Positions 26,234-35,528 of a stretch of DNA of 64,000 nt are shown piece after piece. The notes below the pieces were generated by a model. It was not told where the DNA came from. It did not search any database and was given only the letters and a program-made list of their open reading frames with translations. The number at the start of each line of letters is the position of its first letter. The first letter of the stretch is position 1. Source of the DNA: CALVLD01 sp964467585 (GTDB lineage Bacteria > Bacillota > Clostridia > Christensenellales > CAG-138); the NCBI GenBank assembly GCA_964467585.1, contig CAYXRF010000009.1:19810-83809 (forward strand). The letters run 5' to 3'. The translations under genes and the position numbers were made by a program.

Positions 26234-26869
26234 ATGGCAAGAAAAAGATTCTTCAGGATTAAGACGGCGGGTCTTTTTGATATTGAAGAACGCTATATCG
26301 AAAAGATGGCGCAGAAGGGCTGGACGCCCGAATCGCTGTCCAAGTACATGATAACTTTCAAAAAAACGGATGAGTGCGCACTGCGATGCAGACTTGTATA
26401 TTACGAGGTGGCGGATCCGTCCTACAACAAATTCGTATCCGAAACTCAGGAAACGGGCTGGCGGTATGTCAGCAACGACGGGGTGTCGCAAACCATGTTA
26501 ATCACAAGGGGAGGCGATGAGGTTCCGGAAATCTCAATTCCCGAAAAAGAGGCTCCTATAATCAGACGTCACAGGGGCGTGAAGGCGTTCCTCGTTGTGC
26601 TTGGCGCGATTGCCCTTGCGTGGGTGATTCTTAAAAAGATTCAGGACGGCGGACTGCTTGAGTCAAACAGAGTATTCATATACGCTGCATGGCTTCTGCT
26701 GATTGTTCAATGGGTTGCCGCCTGCGTATCCGAAACACGCAACCTCAATATAGTCAACGGCACGGCAAAAAGACGTGATTCAAGCTTTGCATATTGGTTT
26801 CATGCCATATTGCTTGCGCTGATAATCGTCCTGCTGGCGATAGCCGCCGTAATCGTATTTATGAACTGA
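26234..26869 (+). CDS. DUF2812 domain-containing membrane protein
   Basis: A 211-residue protein. The N-terminal 110 residues match DUF2812 (RFFRIKTAGLFDIEERYIEKMAQKGW, then CRLVYYEVADP and ETGWRYVS), followed by three hydrophobic helices (about 118-135, 150-170 and 190-208). DUF2812 proteins often pair with PadR regulators, which are absent here. Its function is unknown. A GGAG ribosome site precedes the ATG. Confidence 0.85.
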   Translation: MARKRFFRIKTAGLFDIEERYIEKMAQKGWTPESLSKYMITFKKTDECALRCRLVYYEVADPSYNKFVSETQETGWRYVSNDGVSQTMLITRGGDEVPEISIPEKEAPIIRRHRGVKAFLVVLGAIALAWVILKKIQDGGLLESNRVFIYAAWLLLIVQWVAACVSETRNLNIVNGTAKRRDSSFAYWFHAILLALIIVLLAIAAVIVFMN

Positions 26870-26884
26870 GGAGGTTTTAAGGGC

Positions 26885-26983
26885 GTGAAGAAAAGAACCG
26901 TTCAGATTGTAGCGCTTATACTTGCGCTGTTGTTTTTGGGCTTTGCCGCGTTTGCAGTCATAGCCCTTGTATTTGGTCTGTAA
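26885..26983 (+). CDS. 32-aa single-helix membrane peptide
   Basis: A GTG start with AGGAGG upstream and a reading frame of 32 codons: KKRTVQIVALILALLFLGF then AAFAVIALVFGL. One membrane helix with a positive N-terminus. It is translationally close to the DUF2812 gene and 12 bp before the lipase gene, whose ribosome site follows its stop directly. No family is recognised. Confidence 0.55.
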   Translation: MKKRTVQIVALILALLFLGFAAFAVIALVFGL

Positions 26984-26995
26984 GGAGGCACATTT

Positions 26996-27919
26996 ATGGA
27001 AACGTTCACCTATCCCTCAAAAACGGGCGTCTGTGATATCTGCGCCCACAAGTGGCTGCCCGATGGCGAGCTTGCCGCAAAGCCGAAAGCTGTGATTCAG
27101 ATTGCTCATGGCATGGCGGAGCATTCAAAACGATACGACGATATTGCAAACTACCTCACGGGGCTTGGATACGTTGTGTATGCCAACGACCATGCAGGGC
27201 ATGGCGAGTCCATAAACGGCAAGGGAGAAAAGGGTTTTTTTGCCGAGAAGGACGGTTGGAGCTGTGTGGTGGAGGATATGCGCACGCTGCACGATATTTC
27301 CAAGCGTGAGTATCCAAGCACAAAAATGGTGCTGTACGGTCATTCTATGGGCAGCTTTCTTGCGCGAACATATGCAAGCCGCTTTCCGGACGATTTTGAC
27401 GCATTCATATTCTCCGGCACCGCAGGCAGAAATCCTGCAATAGGCATAGCTAAGCTTATGGCGAAGCTTCAGATTAAAAAGAACGGGCTTCACGGCAGAA
27501 GCCATCTGCTTAACAAGCTGGCGTTCGGCGCATACAACAAGCGTGTCAAGGATCCCAAATCGATTAATTCGTGGCTTAGCACACGGGAGGATATAGTTAC
27601 CGCATACGACCAAGATGACCTTTGCGGGTTTTCGTTCACCTGTGCCGCATACAGAGATTTGTTCGATGGGCTTGACGAAATATCAGGCATGAAGTGGGCG
27701 AACAAGGTCAAAAACGTTCCGATATACCTGCTTGCGGGCACGGACGACCCGGTAGGCAACTATGGCAAGGGCGTGATTGAGGTTTGCGAAACCCTCAAAA
27801 AAGCAGGCAAGACAAAGGTTGTGCTTCAGCTTTACAACAAGGGACGCCACGAGATGCACAACGAAAGCAATCGTCAAGAGGTTTATCGCGGCATAGCCGC
27901 TTTTCTGAAATCAATATGA
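26996..27919 (+). CDS. alpha/beta hydrolase, monoglyceride lipase/lysophospholipase-like
   Basis: A 307-residue α/β-hydrolase: the nucleophile elbow GHSMGS (Ser about 117), oxyanion-side HGMAEHSKRY near 33-42, catalytic Asp in AGTDDPVGNYG and His in GRHEMHNE. The AEH and GHGES motifs place it with serine aminopeptidase S33/monoglyceride lipases. There is no signal peptide, so it is cytosolic. It overlaps rhaD by 4 bp (ATGA), suggesting an operon. Confidence 0.9.
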   Translation: METFTYPSKTGVCDICAHKWLPDGELAAKPKAVIQIAHGMAEHSKRYDDIANYLTGLGYVVYANDHAGHGESINGKGEKGFFAEKDGWSCVVEDMRTLHDISKREYPSTKMVLYGHSMGSFLARTYASRFPDDFDAFIFSGTAGRNPAIGIAKLMAKLQIKKNGLHGRSHLLNKLAFGAYNKRVKDPKSINSWLSTREDIVTAYDQDDLCGFSFTCAAYRDLFDGLDEISGMKWANKVKNVPIYLLAGTDDPVGNYGKGVIEVCETLKKAGKTKVVLQLYNKGRHEMHNESNRQEVYRGIAAFLKSI

Positions 27920-28746
27920 AAAACGTGCTTGAAGCTCCCTTCCTCACCCAAATGACAGAAACAACATCCAATATGTATCGGCTCGGATGGGATGAAAGAA
28001 ATGGGGGCAATATCAGCTTTTTGATTGACGAACAAGAGGCGGGGGAGTATATCGACCCCGCCCGCGTTATACGCTCCTTCCCAATTGGGTTCGATGCTTC
28101 CGCGTTGGGCGGGCGCATAATGCTTGTGACAGGTACGGGTAAATACTTTAAAAATGTCGCCCAAGCGCCGCAAACCCATCTCGGTATATTGAGGATATCG
28201 CCTAACGGCGAAAGTGCGGAGCTGCTGTGGGGATTCGCCGACGGCGGAAGTCCCACGTCCGAGCTTCCCACCCATATACTCAGCCATATCGCAAGGCTTT
28301 CGGTGGATAACGGGCATCGCGTGGTGCTGCATTGTCATCCCGCCAACGCAATAGCAATGTCCGTTGTGCATACATTGGATGAGTCAAGCTTTACACGATC
28401 GCTTTGGCAAATGTCAAGTGAGTGCATAATTGTTTTTCCCGAGGGCGTAGGGGTGCTTCCGTGGATGGTTTGCGGAACAAACGATATAGGAACAGCCACG
28501 GCAAACAAGATGAAGCAATTCCGCATAGTCGTTTGGGCGGTTCACGGGATTTACGGTGTGGGCAGAACCTTGGACGAGGCGTTCGGGCTGGTGGAGACGG
28601 TTGAGAAGGCGGCTCAAATATATATGCTGACCTCCGCCGGAAAGCGTCTTAATGTGATAAGCGATGATGGTCTGCGGCGGCTTGCGGAGGCATACGGCGT
28701 TGATTACAGACACGATTTTTTGAACAACGACAATAATTGCCGTTGA
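27916..28746 (+). CDS. rhaD: L-rhamnulose-1-phosphate aldolase
   Basis: A 276-residue class II aldolase, close to the 274 residues of E. coli RhaD: N-terminal LGWDERNGGNIS, VLHCHPANAIAMS (zinc His pair) and VVWAVHGIYGVG (third His). It cleaves L-rhamnulose-1-phosphate to dihydroxyacetone phosphate and L-lactaldehyde. No other rhamnose genes are in the window, so the pathway may be elsewhere. The ATG overlaps the previous stop. Confidence 0.85.
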   Translation: MKNVLEAPFLTQMTETTSNMYRLGWDERNGGNISFLIDEQEAGEYIDPARVIRSFPIGFDASALGGRIMLVTGTGKYFKNVAQAPQTHLGILRISPNGESAELLWGFADGGSPTSELPTHILSHIARLSVDNGHRVVLHCHPANAIAMSVVHTLDESSFTRSLWQMSSECIIVFPEGVGVLPWMVCGTNDIGTATANKMKQFRIVVWAVHGIYGVGRTLDEAFGLVETVEKAAQIYMLTSAGKRLNVISDDGLRRLAEAYGVDYRHDFLNNDNNCR

Positions 28747-28751
28747 TTTAA

Positions 28752-28780
28752 TTGACAAATGACGCCTTAGGCAATACAAT
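28752..28780 (+). promoter_or_regulatory. mgtE promoter
   Basis: TTGACA (28752-28757), 17 bp, TACAAT (28775-28780), about 60 bp before the gene. The leader is too short for an M-box riboswitch. Confidence 0.75.
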
Positions 28781-28848
28781 AAGGCGTTAACCGCCGTAAA
28801 GGCGATTGGCAAATATTTTGATAAGGATGGTAAAGTACAAATGGGGAG

Positions 28849-30210
28849 TTGCAGGAACTGTTAAGCCTTGCCGAAGGACGCGCCTTCAGCAAGCTCAGGG
28901 AATTACTTGAGCACACAAACTCCGCTGACATAGCGGAGATCATCACCGAGATTGAAGACGACAAAACGCTTCTTGTGGTGTTCCGATTGCTGCCTAAGGA
29001 AAAGGCTTCCGAGGTGTTCGCCTACCTTGAGCCGCACGAGCAGCAGCGCATAGTCGAGGGCGTTACCGATGGTGAGTTGGCTTCGATTGTTAACGAGATG
29101 TTCGTTGACGATGCTGTCGATTTTATCGAGGAAATGCCTGCGAATATCGTTAAAAGGGTTTTGCAGTTTGCAGACAGCTCAACCCGAAAGGAAATAAATC
29201 AGCTTCTGCGCTATCCGGAGGATTCCGCGGGAAGCCTGATGACGACTGAGCTTTTGCGGCTTAAAAGCGAGTGGGACGTCAGCCGAGCGATTGCGGAGGT
29301 CAGACGGCTTTGCTCCGAGCTGGAGTCTATCGCGTTTGCGTTTGTAACCGATGATTACAGACATTTGAAGGGCGTCATATCAATGCGCGATATACTTGCC
29401 GCAAATGATAACGAAGTTATCAGCGACATTATGGATACCGATGTGATATACGCCAACACGCATGACGACCAAGCGGACGTCGCGGAGCGCTTCAAAAAGT
29501 ATGATATCGTCAGTATGCCGGTTGTTGACGGCGAAAACAGACTTGTTGGGTTGATAACCATCGACGACGTTGTTGATATCATGGAGGAGGAGACCACCGA
29601 GGATATATATAAGATGGCGGCTATGGCGCCTATCGAAAACACATATATGTCCACAGGCGTAGTGGCTCTTGCGAAAAAGCGCATTGTATGGCTTCTCATC
29701 CTGATGGTTTCCGCAACGTTTACAGGGTTGATTATCACAAAATTTGAGAATATGCTCACCGCGGTTGCGGTATTGGCTTCGTTCATACCCATGCTTATGG
29801 ATACAAGCGGCAACGCGGGTTCGCAGGCGTCTGTATCGGTCATACGTTCATTGGTGCTTGGCGAGGTTGAGTTTAAGGATATATTCAAGGTCATATGGAA
29901 GGAATTCCGCATAAGCATAATAGTCGGATTGTGCGTTGCGGCGGTAAACTTCCTGCGTGTGCTGATATGCTATTGGATAGGAATGTATGCGATTGAGGCG
30001 GGGCAAAATATGTACCTTATCGCGGCGGTGGTGTCCACAACGCTTTTTGTTGCGATTATGTGCGCAAAATTCGTGGGCTGCACTCTGCCGCTGCTGGCAC
30101 AAAAATGCAAGCTTGATCCCGCTTTGATGGCAAGTCCGATGATAACAACGATTGTTGACGCGGTATCGCTGCTTGTGTATTTCGGCATCGCGTCATTGGT
30201 TCTTCTGTGA
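28849..30210 (+). CDS. mgtE: magnesium transporter MgtE
   Basis: A 453-residue protein: an N-terminal superhelical domain, paired CBS domains (about 130-250) and five membrane helices with the pore signature DTSGNAGSQAS near 325. MgtE is a Mg2+-gated channel. The only plausible start in frame is TTG 28849, directly after GGGGAG. An ATG at 28841 would be in frame if the G-run had one more base, giving MGELQELL, so the true start may be hidden by an indel. Confidence 0.93.
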   Translation: MQELLSLAEGRAFSKLRELLEHTNSADIAEIITEIEDDKTLLVVFRLLPKEKASEVFAYLEPHEQQRIVEGVTDGELASIVNEMFVDDAVDFIEEMPANIVKRVLQFADSSTRKEINQLLRYPEDSAGSLMTTELLRLKSEWDVSRAIAEVRRLCSELESIAFAFVTDDYRHLKGVISMRDILAANDNEVISDIMDTDVIYANTHDDQADVAERFKKYDIVSMPVVDGENRLVGLITIDDVVDIMEEETTEDIYKMAAMAPIENTYMSTGVVALAKKRIVWLLILMVSATFTGLIITKFENMLTAVAVLASFIPMLMDTSGNAGSQASVSVIRSLVLGEVEFKDIFKVIWKEFRISIIVGLCVAAVNFLRVLICYWIGMYAIEAGQNMYLIAAVVSTTLFVAIMCAKFVGCTLPLLAQKCKLDPALMASPMITTIVDAVSLLVYFGIASLVLL

Positions 30211-30255
30211 TCCGTTTTTGCGATCAACAGAAATATTACGATTCGGAGGCTGTAA

Positions 30256-32997
30256 ATGGGATTTGTTGACAAGCTGTTGGGCAGAACGTCCGAGCAGCAG
30301 ATAAAAAAGCTAAAGCCGCTGGTGGAGCGCATTAACGCGCTGGAGCCTTCAATGCAAAAGCTCACGGACGAGCAGCTTCGCGCCAAAACTGATGAGTACA
30401 AAGCCAGACTGGCGAATGGCGACAGCTTGGATTCGCTTCTTCCGGAGGCATACGCAACGGTGAGAGAGGCGGCTGTCCGCACGGTCGGCATGCGTCATTT
30501 TGACGTTCAGCTCATCGGCGGCATAGTGCTGCATCAGGGTCGTATTGCCGAGATGAAAACGGGCGAGGGTAAAACGCTTGTGGCAACATTGCCCGCATAC
30601 CTCAACGCACTTGAGGGCAAGGGCGTACACATAATCACCGTAAACGATTATCTGGCAAGCCGCGATGCAAGCTGGATGGGCAAGATACATCGTTTTTTGG
30701 GGCTGAGCGTTGGCTGCATAACCCACGATATCGAGTCGGAGGAAAGAAAAGCGGCGTACAACTGCGATATTACATACGGCACAAACAACGAGTTTGGCTT
30801 TGACTATCTGCGTGACAACATGATGGTCTATCGTGAACGGCTTGTTCAGCGTGAGCTGCATTACGCCATTGTTGACGAGGTCGATTCAATACTCATCGAT
30901 GAGGCGCGCACGCCGCTAATTATATCCGGCAAGGGTGAAAAATCCACAGATATGTATGTGCGTGCGGACAGATTCGTCCGCAGGCTTGAGCGCGGTGAGG
31001 ATATCGAAAAAAAGGGCAAGGGCGAGCTGATGCGCGGCGAGATTCAGGAGGAAAGCGGCGACTATATGTGCGATATCAAGGCGCGTACAGTCGCGCTTAC
31101 CGCACGCGGTCTTGCAAAGGCGGAGGAGTATTTTGCCATTGACGATATTTCCTCAACAGACAATTCCGAGCTGAATCATCACATAATTCAGGCGCTTAAG
31201 GCGAACGCCCTTTTCACAAGGGATAAGGACTATGTCGTTCAAAACGGTGAGGTTTTGATAGTTGACGAGTTTACCGGTCGTTTGATGATAGGCAGACGCT
31301 ATTCCGATGGGCTTCATCAGGCGTTGGAGGCAAAGGAGGGCGTAAAGGTTGAAAACGAGAATCGCACTCTTGCCACCATCACATTCCAGAATTACTTCCG
31401 TATGTTCAAAAAGCTCTGCGGCATGACAGGAACGGCAAAAACCGAGGAGGATGAGTTTCAGGGCATTTACAATCTTGACGTTGTGGAAATTCCTACCAAT
31501 CGTCCGCTTTTGCGCGATGACAAGAACGACGTCGTTTACATGACGGAGGAGGGCAAATTCCGTGCTGTCGTCAATGAAATTATCAGAATTCACGAAACAG
31601 GTCAGCCCATACTTGTCGGCACAATATCGGTTGAAAAGTCAGAATATCTCAGCGAGCTGCTCAAGAAAAAGGGCATAAAGCATGAGGTGCTTAACGCAAA
31701 GCAGCATGCACGTGAGGCGGAAATTGTCGCGCAGGCGGGCAAATTCGGCAATGTTACAATCGCCACAAACATGGCGGGACGCGGAACGGATATTTTGCTT
31801 GGCGGCAATCCTGATTTTCTTGCAAGACGTGAGATGCGAAAGCAGGGCTTTGAGGACGCTCAGATTGAGGACGCCACAAGCCATGTCGAAACCGATGATG
31901 AAGATATCATCAACGCACGTCAGATATACAACGACCTCTATCGGGAGTTCAAGATAACCACCGATGATGAGCACAACAGGGTTGTTGCGGTTGGCGGTCT
32001 ATACATAATCGGAACGGAGCGTCACGAGTCACGCCGTATTGATAATCAGCTTCGCGGGCGCGCAGGCAGACAGGGCGACCCGGGCGCGACCTGCTTCTTC
32101 GTCTCAATGGAGGACGACCTCATGCGCAGATTCGGCGCGGACAGGATGAGCGGGTTTATGAACAAGCTGTCTCCGGACGACGATATACCCATCGCGTTTG
32201 GCATGATATCAAAAAATATCGAAAGCGCTCAAAAGCGTGTTGAAGCTCACAACTATGATATCCGTAAGAACGTGCTTCAATACGATGACACAATGAACCA
32301 GATGCGTGAGATTATTTATGGTCAGCGCCGCCGTGTGCTTATGGGTGAAGACATACATGATTCCGTTATGGAGATGGTCAACTCCGCTCTTGATTCCCGC
32401 GTTGACCTCTATTGTCCCGCACACGTCAAAACCGATACTTGGGATTACAACGGGCTTGCTCATTCCATAAAAGAAATGTTTGCGCTTGATATGCCAAGAG
32501 ACGCGTTTGACACAAAGGATGCTGCGGAGCTTAAATCGCTGCTGCGCAAGCGTGTTGACGAGCTGTACGGCGACAAAGAAAAATTGCTTGCGGAGCACGA
32601 TTTGGATATGCGCGAGGCTGAAAGAGTGTTTTTGCTCCGATCGGTTGATACGCATTGGATGGACCATATAGACGCTATGGATCAGCTGCGACAGGGCATT
32701 GGGCTGAGAGCTATGGGCAGCAAGGACCCCGTTGTTGAGTATCGTAACGAGGGCTTTGATATGTTTGACGACATGGTTGCGGGCATTAGGGATAAAACGG
32801 TTATGTCGATATTCCATCTTGCGGTGCGGTCAAATGCGCCTATCAAGCGCGAGCAGGTCGCAAAGCCTATCGAACCGGCGGGAGACGGCAAGCAAAAGCC
32901 CAAAAAGGTCAGCGGCAAGGTGGGGCCAAACGATCCATGCCCATGCGGAAGCGGCAAAAAATACAAAAAATGCTGCGGTGTAAAAGACAACAAGTGA
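30256..32997 (+). CDS. secA: preprotein translocase ATPase SecA
   Basis: A 913-residue, full-length SecA: Walker A AEMKTGEGKTLVA, Walker B VDEVDSILIDEART, helicase motifs TNMAGRGTDILLGG and RRIDNQLRGRAGRQGD, and a C-terminal zinc-binding SEC-C motif PNDPCPCGSGKKYKKCCG. It is the motor that drives secretory proteins through SecYEG. GGAGG precedes the ATG. It lies between mgtE and serS, all in the same direction. Confidence 0.98.
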   Translation: MGFVDKLLGRTSEQQIKKLKPLVERINALEPSMQKLTDEQLRAKTDEYKARLANGDSLDSLLPEAYATVREAAVRTVGMRHFDVQLIGGIVLHQGRIAEMKTGEGKTLVATLPAYLNALEGKGVHIITVNDYLASRDASWMGKIHRFLGLSVGCITHDIESEERKAAYNCDITYGTNNEFGFDYLRDNMMVYRERLVQRELHYAIVDEVDSILIDEARTPLIISGKGEKSTDMYVRADRFVRRLERGEDIEKKGKGELMRGEIQEESGDYMCDIKARTVALTARGLAKAEEYFAIDDISSTDNSELNHHIIQALKANALFTRDKDYVVQNGEVLIVDEFTGRLMIGRRYSDGLHQALEAKEGVKVENENRTLATITFQNYFRMFKKLCGMTGTAKTEEDEFQGIYNLDVVEIPTNRPLLRDDKNDVVYMTEEGKFRAVVNEIIRIHETGQPILVGTISVEKSEYLSELLKKKGIKHEVLNAKQHAREAEIVAQAGKFGNVTIATNMAGRGTDILLGGNPDFLARREMRKQGFEDAQIEDATSHVETDDEDIINARQIYNDLYREFKITTDDEHNRVVAVGGLYIIGTERHESRRIDNQLRGRAGRQGDPGATCFFVSMEDDLMRRFGADRMSGFMNKLSPDDDIPIAFGMISKNIESAQKRVEAHNYDIRKNVLQYDDTMNQMREIIYGQRRRVLMGEDIHDSVMEMVNSALDSRVDLYCPAHVKTDTWDYNGLAHSIKEMFALDMPRDAFDTKDAAELKSLLRKRVDELYGDKEKLLAEHDLDMREAERVFLLRSVDTHWMDHIDAMDQLRQGIGLRAMGSKDPVVEYRNEGFDMFDDMVAGIRDKTVMSIFHLAVRSNAPIKREQVAKPIEPAGDGKQKPKKVSGKVGPNDPCPCGSGKKYKKCCGVKDNK

Positions 32998-33045
32998 CGC
33001 CGCCGCGTAAGATAATTCTATTGATACTTTAAGGAGCGAAACACC

Positions 33046-34320
33046 ATGTTAGACATCAAAAGGATCAGAAAAAATCCTGAAGAGCTTGTTGCGGCGATGA
33101 AGGCGCGGCGCAATAAGGGCGCGGACGTCACAGAGCTTTTGGAGACGGATGAGAAGCGCCGCGCACTGCTGATGGAGGTTGAGACGCTGAAGGCAAAGCG
33201 CAATTCTGTCTCGGCGGAAATTCCAAAGCTTAAAAAGCAGGGCGTGGACGTAACGACTCAGCTTGCGGAAATGAAGCTTGTCGCGGATAAAATCAAAGAG
33301 CTTGACGCAGAAGTGGCAGAGTGTGACTCAAAGCTTGAGGTTATGCTTATGTCCGTGCCGAATATTCCGCACGCCTCGGTGCCGTTGGGGCTGGACGAAA
33401 ACGATAATCTTGAGGTTCGCCGTTGGGGAACCCCGCGCACGTTTGATTTTGAAAGCAAGGCACATTGGGATATTGGCGAGAGTCTGAACATACTTGACTT
33501 TGCGGCAGCGGGCAAAATAACGGGCGCAAGGTTCACCGTTTACCGTGATTTGGGCGCAAGGCTTGAGCGTGCGATCATCAGCTATTATCTTGATACACAC
33601 ACAAGCAACGGCTACACCGAGATACTGCCCCCATACATGGTAAACCGTGCGTCCATGACGGGAACAGGTCAGCTCCCAAAGTTTGAGGAGGATGCGTTCA
33701 AGGTTCAAAACACCGATTACTTCCTTATCCCCACAGCGGAGGTTCCCGTTACAAACCTGCTTCGCGGAGATATTATTGACGGCGACAGGCTGCCAATCAA
33801 GTACTGTGCCTATTCCGCCTGCTTCCGCAGCGAGGCGGGCAGCGCGGGGCGCGATACGCGCGGACTCATCCGTCAGCATCAGTTCAACAAGGTGGAGCTT
33901 GTCAAATTCTCCAAGCCGGAGGACAGCTATGATGAGCTTGAAAAGCTCACGAACGATGCCGAAAAGGTGCTTCAGGGTTTGGGTCTGCCATATCGCGTGG
34001 TAAATCTTTCCACGGGCGACCTTGGCTTCTCATCGGCAAAAACATATGATATCGAGGTCTGGATGCCGAGCTACGGCAGATATGTTGAAATTTCATCATG
34101 CTCCAATTTTGAGGATTTTCAGGCGCGTCGTGCGCAGATAAGATTCCGCAGGGATAAGAATTCCAAGCCGGAGCTTGTACACACACTTAATGGCAGCGGT
34201 GTTGCAATTGGCAGAACTGTCGCCGCCATACTTGAAAACTATCAAAATCAGGACGGCTCAGTCACAGTACCTCAGGTTTTGCGTCCGTATATGCACTGCG
34301 ACGTCATAACCAAACGTTAA
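33046..34320 (+). CDS. serS: seryl-tRNA synthetase
   Basis: A 424-residue class II synthetase: an N-terminal coiled-coil arm (about 30-100), motif 2 CFRSEAGSAGRDTRGL with RQHQFNKVE, and motif 3 NGSGVAIGRTVAAILEN. It charges tRNA-Ser. GGAG lies ten bases before the ATG. There is no T-box leader upstream. Confidence 0.97.
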   Translation: MLDIKRIRKNPEELVAAMKARRNKGADVTELLETDEKRRALLMEVETLKAKRNSVSAEIPKLKKQGVDVTTQLAEMKLVADKIKELDAEVAECDSKLEVMLMSVPNIPHASVPLGLDENDNLEVRRWGTPRTFDFESKAHWDIGESLNILDFAAAGKITGARFTVYRDLGARLERAIISYYLDTHTSNGYTEILPPYMVNRASMTGTGQLPKFEEDAFKVQNTDYFLIPTAEVPVTNLLRGDIIDGDRLPIKYCAYSACFRSEAGSAGRDTRGLIRQHQFNKVELVKFSKPEDSYDELEKLTNDAEKVLQGLGLPYRVVNLSTGDLGFSSAKTYDIEVWMPSYGRYVEISSCSNFEDFQARRAQIRFRRDKNSKPELVHTLNGSGVAIGRTVAAILENYQNQDGSVTVPQVLRPYMHCDVITKR

Positions 34321-34356
34321 TTTTTCAATCAAAGCTGACACGCAAACAAACAGTCA

Positions 34357-34388
34357 CGGAGCAGCCCCGCATATGCGCAGCTGCTCCG
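34357..34388 (+). terminator. serS terminator
   Basis: CGGAGCAGC (34357-34365) pairs with GCTGCTCCG (34380-34388), followed by an AT-rich stretch. Confidence 0.65.
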
Positions 34389-34543
34389 ATTATTTATGAT
34401 AAAAATTCAAAGCACTGCATTAGCGGATGGTACCGCGCTGCCCATTCCACCCGATATGAGTAAGCGCTAATCAGCTTTTTTGAAGCGCCTCCTCAGCTTG
34501 AAGCGGCGGCAGCGCCCGATCTTTTCAGATACTGCCATAACCA
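34389..34543 (+). other. non-coding stretch with a T-box-like core
   Basis: No gene is seen. TGGTACCGCG at 34428-34437 equals the core of the T-box antiterminator, but no stem I, specifier or terminator is recognisable around it and the next gene is 400 bp away. It may be a relic or coincidence. Confidence 0.3.
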
Positions 34544-34572
34544 TTGACAAATAACGACAGGTGATATACTAT
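34544..34572 (+). promoter_or_regulatory. promoter of the Pr6Pr gene with long leader
   Basis: TTGACA (34544-34549), 17 bp, TACTAT (34567-34572); TATACT at 34565 would give 15 bp. The leader to the ATG at 34833 is about 255 bases, with no ORF of conviction. Confidence 0.6.
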
Positions 34573-34832
34573 AAAGCCACGGACTGCGGCAGAGATAACA
34601 GCACTCGGCGTTGCCTAAACATCATCTCGGCATTAAGGCTGCCTTTATGTTGGTAAAAAATGTGCTTATCGCTGTTGACGTCCCACAACGCAAAAACAAT
34701 GCATATGTGCGGTGCGCACAGATGCATACGCTTTTTTGTGTTGAGTGCAAACCTCCCGTAAAGGGTCTATCGTGCGTTGCCGATTTGTCCGCGCATATGG
34801 TTTGCAATTTAATGAAAAATTGGGGGCAAGGT

Positions 34833-35528
34833 ATGAAAAGCAACAAGCAGACTGTTTGGGGGATTATTATCAAGAGTGCGCTGCTGATTATCGGGGTTAT
34901 AGGGCAGACTGTAACCGTCAGCAGCATGAACTTTATGAGCAGCGCTCATTTCAAATACTTCACTAATCTCAGCAATATCTGGATAATGGCGATAATTGCC
35001 GTATTTCTTGTGTATGACATTCTGCGGCTTGTTAAGGGCGACTCCGCGCCGCACCCAAAAAACTGGCTGTATACGGTCAAATTTGTATGCACGGTTGCCA
35101 TAACGCTCACATTCCTTGTGTTCTCAGTGCTGCTGATTCCTCAGCTTATCGCGGAGGGGAACGCCGCTTACATATTCTCAATAAGCAACCTATGCGTGCA
35201 TAATATCGTGCCGATGCTTGCAATACTGGATTTTTGTCTGTTCGATTATGACTTCAAAACGAGTAAATTGACATTTTTATGGAGCGCTCTGCTGCCGATA
35301 GCCTACTCCGCTTTTGTGATAATATGCAGCTATTGCGGAGTCATGTTCGGGGAGGACAAGTTTCCGTACTTCTTTTTCAATTATGACAACAACGGATGGC
35401 TTTCAATCAAAGACGGAAATCTCGGAGTTGCGTATTGGATACTGCTGCTTGCGGGCGTGGTGTTCCTGATAGGCATAGGGCTGATTGCCATAAAAAATGC
35501 TGTCGCCAAGAAAAGACACGGCAGCTAA
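34833..35528 (+). CDS. Pr6Pr family six-helix membrane protein
   Basis: A 231-residue protein from the ATG at 34833, which has a G-rich ribosome site (GGGGGCAAGG); the longer frame from 34611 adds an unrelated Cys-rich head. Six membrane helices fit the Pr6Pr pattern: FKYFTNLSNIWIM near the second helix, LCVHNIVPMLAILDF and YFFFNYDNNGW near the fifth. Family function is unknown. It converges on the phosphopantetheinyl transferase gene with a 4 bp overlap of ends. Confidence 0.75.
   Translation: MKSNKQTVWGIIIKSALLIIGVIGQTVTVSSMNFMSSAHFKYFTNLSNIWIMAIIAVFLVYDILRLVKGDSAPHPKNWLYTVKFVCTVAITLTFLVFSVLLIPQLIAEGNAAYIFSISNLCVHNIVPMLAILDFCLFDYDFKTSKLTFLWSALLPIAYSAFVIICSYCGVMFGEDKFPYFFFNYDNNGWLSIKDGNLGVAYWILLLAGVVFLIGIGLIAIKNAVAKKRHGS

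Noticed and set aside
28781..28848. M-box riboswitch before mgtE
   Set aside because: Only about 60 bases separate promoter and gene; the M-box needs more than 150.
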